Part shown: in pieces, positions 6,057-8,447 of the stretch
Layout of the letters: every line of letters begins with the position of its first letter
How positions within the stretch are numbered: position 1 is the stretch's first letter
Source: an uncultured Actinomycetes bacterium
GTDB lineage: Bacteria; Actinomycetota; Acidimicrobiia; Acidimicrobiales; Microtrichaceae
Assembly: GCA_903941145.1 (NCBI GenBank)
Contig: CAJANQ010000147.1
Span: 1 to 8,447 of the forward strand
Length of the DNA stretch: 8,447 bases
Direction: 5' to 3'
The notes under the pieces: generated by a model
The model's input: the letters and a program-made list of their open reading frames with translations, nothing else
Databases searched by the model: none
What the model was told of the DNA's origin: nothing
Position numbers and translations under genes: made by a program

Positions 6057-6941
6057 CTACAGCACCCAGCCGCCGCCGTCGGCCGGCCGCTTCCAGCCCG
6101 ACGCTGCCATGGTCCCGCCGTCCACATGGAGCGTGGTCCCGGTCACGAACCGGCCCAGGTCCGAGGCCAGGAAGACCACGGCGGCAGCGACGTCGTCGGG
6201 GTGCCCCTCGTCGGGCCACGGGGTGAGCGCCCAGCCGGTGTCGGACACCGCGGCCGAGTCGGCCATGAGTCCGGCGTCGCCGGGGGTCGGGATCATGTCG
6301 GGGGCCACGGCGTTCACCCGGATGCGCCGGTCGGCCAGCTCGAGGGCGAGCGTGCGGGTGAGGTTCTCGACGGCGGCCTTCATGGCCGAGTAGATGCCGA
6401 ACCCGGGCCCGGCCCGGTGGCCCTCGATGGACGTGATGTTCACCACCGCCCCGCCGTCGGCCATGAGCGGCACGCACTTGGTCGTGACGTCCAGGACCTG
6501 GGTGAAGTTCTCGGCGATGAGCGCGTGGCGGCCGCCGGCCGACACGTCGAGCACCGGTGAGAAGAACCCGCCGCCGGCGTTGTTGACCACGACGTCCAGC
6601 CCGCCCAGGTCCTCGGCCACCTGGGCCAGGTAGGCGTCCACGGCGTCGGGGTCGCGCACGTCGAGCACGCCCACGCAGGTGCTCCGCCCGAGGCCGGCCA
6701 CCTCGTAGCCGGTGCGGGCGACGTCGACGTCGATGCGGTCGCACACGGCAACGTCGGCGCCGAACCGGGCCAGCGCCAGCGCGGTGGCCCGGCCGATCCC
6801 GCGGCCGGCGCCGGTGACCAGGGCACGGCGGCCGTCGAGCCGCACGGACTCGGGCACCAGCTCGGGCCGGCCCGACGGGGCGCGGCCGGTGGAACGGTCC
6901 AGGTCCTCAGGGACACCGGCAGAGAAGTCAGGTGCGGTCAC
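6057..6941 (-). CDS. Short-chain dehydrogenase/reductase (classical SDR)
   Basis: A 294-residue NAD(P)-dependent oxidoreductase that interconverts an alcohol and a ketone. The Rossmann motif TGAGRGIG (43-50), NNAG (120-123), structural Asn145, catalytic Ser171 (in NITSIEG) and YSAMK (Tyr184, Lys188) are all present, as is the late VTGTTLHVDGG (267-276). Asp68 (in VAVCDRID) after the second strand favours NAD(H), as is usual for an acidic residue there. About 33 residues precede the usual SDR start, and a Trp/Gly-rich tail (GWKRPADGGGWVL) follows the fold. The GTG at 6941 is supported by a TACCGT hexamer seven bases upstream (leaderless), but GTG codons at 6857 and 6845 would give a more typical N-terminus. 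It is 115 nt from the CoA-transferase gene with a terminator and operator between, so it is a neighbour and not a firm operon member. The substrate is unknown. Confidence 0.92.
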   Translation of the reverse strand: MTAPDFSAGVPEDLDRSTGRAPSGRPELVPESVRLDGRRALVTGAGRGIGRATALALARFGADVAVCDRIDVDVARTGYEVAGLGRSTCVGVLDVRDPDAVDAYLAQVAEDLGGLDVVVNNAGGGFFSPVLDVSAGGRHALIAENFTQVLDVTTKCVPLMADGGAVVNITSIEGHRAGPGFGIYSAMKAAVENLTRTLALELADRRIRVNAVAPDMIPTPGDAGLMADSAAVSDTGWALTPWPDEGHPDDVAAAVVFLASDLGRFVTGTTLHVDGGTMAASGWKRPADGGGWVL

Positions 6942-6948
6942 GAGGGCG

Positions 6949-6954
6949 ACGGTA
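6949..6954 (-). promoter_or_regulatory. Putative -10 element (TACCGT) of a leaderless dehydrogenase transcript
   Basis: TACCGT matches TANNNT and is followed by seven bases and the GTG at 6941. Because the terminator hairpin of the upstream gene ends at 6955, the -35 region would have to overlap that hairpin. Inferred from spacing only. Confidence 0.35.
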
Positions 6955-6978
6955 GCGGGCGGACCGGTGTCCGCCCGC
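6955..6978 (-). terminator. Strong hairpin terminator after the lipoprotein gene
   Basis: GCGGGCGGAC (6955-6964) and GTCCGCCCGC (6969-6978) are exact reverse complements around a CGGT loop, giving a 10-bp, very GC-rich stem. It lies 41 nt past the lipoprotein stop and 13 nt before the dehydrogenase GTG. No U-run follows in the direction of transcription. Confidence 0.7.
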
Positions 6979-7019
6979 CCGCCGTTGAGGTGGCCGCTCG
7001 AGGTGTTGAAGGGGTGGTG

Positions 7020-8210
7020 TCAGCGCGTGGCCAGCGAGTCGTCGACCCGCATGCCCGAGGCGTCGACCAGCTCGAAGTCCGCCAGGCTCAGCGAACCCAG
7101 ACCCCTGAGGTCGCTGTCGTTCCAGCGCTCGTCCGGCTCGCCGTTGAGGACCAGGCCGCCGGGGCCCGTGTCGCCGACCACGGCGCCGTGGACCTTCATG
7201 GCCTCGGCGACGGTGCGGGCCTGCGGGCCCAGGCCCGACAGGTCGACGTCGGCCCGGAGGCGGAGCCAGGAGCCCATCTGCGGTGCGGCCGGGTTGGTGC
7301 TGCGGCCGTCGGAGTAGCGGGCCGGCCAGACGGCGGCACCCTGACGGATCTGCGGGAGGGTGACCGTGACGGCGTGGCCGACCCGGCCGCTGGCGACCTC
7401 GTCGTAGCGGACCAGGCCGTGCAGCAGCGACAGGCCTGCGGCCGTGGCCGAGCCACGGGCGGGGAGTTCGTTGGAGCGCAGGTCGAAGTGGACGGCGGAG
7501 TCGGCCATCCAGCGGCCCAGCGGGTTCTCCCACGGCGGCGAGACGTTGAACGCCTCGGAGCTCGTGCAGGTGGCCGTGTCGACCGTGAGCAGGTGGCGGT
7601 CCCAGGCGATGGTCGGCCAGCCCTCGAACCGGGGCACGGCAGGGAGGGTGTGGCCGGCCGGGTCGGACACGCCCGGGTACGCACGGATCAGGTAGTCCAC
7701 CGAGGAGTCGCTCCGGGAGTCGACCACGTTCACCGGGTAGCCGCCGCGGGATCCCTGCCAGACGCCCGAGGTGAACCCGGCCCGCACCCGCTGACCGGCG
7801 CCGCCTGCGGCAGCGACGACGGCGGCGGAGTCGGACCGGACCGGCAGGGTTAGGACCTGGGCGTTGAAAGCGTTGTCGGCAGGGAACAGCGGGCAGCCGG
7901 CCAGGCCCGACCGGACGGCGGGGGCCGTGGTGACCGGCGCAGCGGCGGGGGCCGGTGCGCTGGTGGTCGGGGGGATCGTCGTCGGGGCGACGGTGGCGGG
8001 GGCAGCCACCGCAGCACGGGCTGCGGCCCGGGCCGGGACCGCCGCGAGCTGCGAGGTGCGGGTGCCGACCTCGCCGGCCGACACCGTCGTCGAGCGGGAG
8101 AGGCGGAGGGGCGAGCAGGCGGTGACGGTGACCAGCAGGACCAGGAGACCGAGGACGCCGGCCCGGTGGCCCTGTCCTGCTCGGTTCGCCCTGCCCGCTG
8201 TGGTGCTCAT
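7020..8210 (-). CDS. Secreted lipoprotein with conserved domain of unknown function
   Basis: A 396-residue exported protein. The N-terminus has arginines, a hydrophobic core (GVLGLLVLLVTV, 18-29) and a lipobox VTAC with Cys32, so it is probably lipidated and anchored to the outer face of the membrane. Residues about 40-100 are an Ala/Pro/Thr-rich linker. Residues about 105-385 match, from memory, a widespread unnamed secreted domain: CPLFPADNAFNAQVLTLPV (106-124), WDRHLLTVD (203-211), HFDLRSNELP (241-250), AAGLSLLHGLVRYDEVASGRVGHAV (257-281), VWPARY (294-299), GSWLRLRADVDLSGL (313-327) and DERWNDSDL (360-368). Cys106 and Cys215 could form a disulfide. I know no demonstrated activity; the conserved His206, Asp204, Arg268 and Asp270 would be natural places to look for a catalytic or binding site. 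It stands alone between two hairpins, so it is probably monocistronic. Confidence 0.85.
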   Translation of the reverse strand: MSTTAGRANRAGQGHRAGVLGLLVLLVTVTACSPLRLSRSTTVSAGEVGTRTSQLAAVPARAAARAAVAAPATVAPTTIPPTTSAPAPAAAPVTTAPAVRSGLAGCPLFPADNAFNAQVLTLPVRSDSAAVVAAAGGAGQRVRAGFTSGVWQGSRGGYPVNVVDSRSDSSVDYLIRAYPGVSDPAGHTLPAVPRFEGWPTIAWDRHLLTVDTATCTSSEAFNVSPPWENPLGRWMADSAVHFDLRSNELPARGSATAAGLSLLHGLVRYDEVASGRVGHAVTVTLPQIRQGAAVWPARYSDGRSTNPAAPQMGSWLRLRADVDLSGLGPQARTVAEAMKVHGAVVGDTGPGGLVLNGEPDERWNDSDLRGLGSLSLADFELVDASGMRVDDSLATR

Positions 8211-8330
8211 GTCCCTCGGTCAGCGGCCGGTCGGTCCGGTCCTTCTGACGACGATGACTTCGGCGCGTTCGGCCCGGGCCTTGACCATTCTTTTTGCCCG
8301 CTGCCCGGCGACGCACCGGACCCGGACGCG

Positions 8331-8364
8331 GCACCGCGACCGCCACAACCGGCGGTCGCGGTGC
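8331..8364 (-). terminator. Strong 14-bp hairpin terminator after the right-edge gene
   Basis: GCACCGCGACCGCC (8331-8344) and GGCGGTCGCGGTGC (8351-8364) pair perfectly around a 6-base loop. It lies about 35 nt beyond the stop codon of the gene entering from the right. No U-tract follows. The structure could work in either direction, but only the minus strand carries a gene that needs it. Confidence 0.75.
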
Positions 8365-8367
8365 GCG

Positions 8368-8384
8368 GGTCCTTTGGGAGGACC
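8368..8384 (-). terminator. Small hairpin preceding the main terminator
   Basis: GGTCCT (8368-8373) and AGGACC (8379-8384) form a 6-bp stem with a 5-base loop, between the stop codon at 8400 and the larger hairpin. With that hairpin it makes a tandem terminator-like structure. Confidence 0.45.
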
Positions 8385-8399
8385 TGCGGCGGGTGGCCC

Positions 8400-8447
8400 C
8401 TACTGGTTGACGACCACCGCGCTCACCATGCCGAACATGCCCGTCTC
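8400..8447 (-). CDS. C-terminal end of a gene entering from the right, possibly cupredoxin/multicopper oxidase
   Basis: Fifteen codons and a TAG stop are visible, encoding ETGMFGMVSAVVVNQ. The pattern of a Gly-Met-Phe-Gly turn followed by a short run of valines is how many cupredoxin domains end: after the last copper ligands (H...M), the chain passes GMxG and finishes in a final beta strand. I therefore suggest a copper protein such as a multicopper oxidase or plastocyanin-like domain, with Met12 or Met9 from the C-terminus a possible axial ligand. The fragment is too short for a firm call. That it is a coding end is supported by the stop codon being followed by two hairpins on the same strand. 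Confidence 0.45.
   Translation of the reverse strand, partial: ETGMFGMVSAVVVNQ

Larger units (their letters stand above)
8211..8399. other. Non-coding stretch upstream of the lipoprotein gene
   Basis: About 190 nt without a supported gene. It contains the two hairpins described separately and a local AT-rich patch (8287-8295, reading CAAAAAGAAT on the minus strand) that may mark the lipoprotein promoter, though no convincing -10/-35 pair could be placed. Just before the ATG is GAGGGA, a Shine-Dalgarno-like run that is too close to the start to be ideal. Confidence 0.4.

Noticed and set aside
4721..6226. Plus-strand open frame of 501 codons opposite the CoA-transferase
   Set aside because: Its translation is dominated by Val, Arg, Gly, Leu and His without motifs, and it runs through the operator and terminator region. 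High GC removes stop codons from this frame.
8244..8250. TCTGACG half-site upstream of the lipoprotein, identical to one arm of the operator palindrome
   Set aside because: The second arm is missing (ACGATGACTT follows), and a 7-base match is expected by chance in a GC-rich 8-kb window.
6928..8346. Alternative minus-strand frame of 472 codons over the lipoprotein
   Set aside because: Its translation is Arg/Pro/Gly-rich without domains and spans both the strong hairpin at 8331-8364 and the dehydrogenase promoter. The lipoprotein frame has a signal peptide, lipobox and conserved blocks.
1..8447. Mobile elements, CRISPR arrays, tRNA/rRNA genes, phage defence genes
   Set aside because: No transposase, integrase or nuclease motifs, no regularly spaced repeats and no tRNA-like cloverleaf were seen. 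The window looks like ordinary metabolic chromosome with one compact catabolic operon.

Overview
The window is a very GC-rich stretch in which every gene that can be supported lies on the minus strand, so transcription runs from high to low coordinates. The GC content, GTG starts, a probable F420-dependent luciferase-like oxidoreductase, an actinobacterial type of acyl-CoA ligase (FadD3-like), and -10-like hexamers set 6-7 bases before start codons all point to an actinobacterium. An environmental Acidimicrobiia-type organism is my best guess, but that rests on gene style and not on a marker gene.

Layout, in the direction of transcription. (1) 8400-8447: the last 15 codons of a gene entering from the right, possibly a cupredoxin or multicopper oxidase, followed by two hairpins (8368-8384 and 8331-8364). 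(2) 8210-7020: a secreted lipoprotein with a proline/alanine/threonine-rich linker and a conserved extracellular domain of unknown function, ending at a hairpin (6955-6978). (3) 6941-6057: a classical short-chain dehydrogenase with intact catalytic residues, then a probable terminator (6024-6055). (4) 5941-1191: a tight four-gene operon encoding a family III (CaiB/BaiF) CoA-transferase, a FadD3-like acyl-CoA ligase, an F420-type LLM oxidoreductase and a metallo-beta-lactamase-fold hydrolase. The junctions are +5, -1 and +1 nt. A perfect 7-3-7 palindrome (5965-5981) just upstream of the first gene looks like a repressor operator. (5) 1124-381: a DUF4112 membrane protein. (6) 277 to the left edge: the N-terminal half of a TetR-family regulator, with a 16-bp perfect inverted repeat (308-359) between it and the DUF4112 gene.

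The operon reads as a catabolic module for an unidentified organic acid. Two enzymes can load it onto CoA (ATP-dependent ligase and CoA-transferase), a probable F420 enzyme can carry out a redox step, and a metallohydrolase can open a ring, ester or thioester. The upstream dehydrogenase could supply an alcohol/ketone step but has its own apparent promoter and terminator. The substrate cannot be read from the sequence; the ligase's resemblance to FadD3 makes a sterol-ring or other alicyclic acid the first hypothesis. I saw no mobile element, CRISPR array, tRNA or rRNA.
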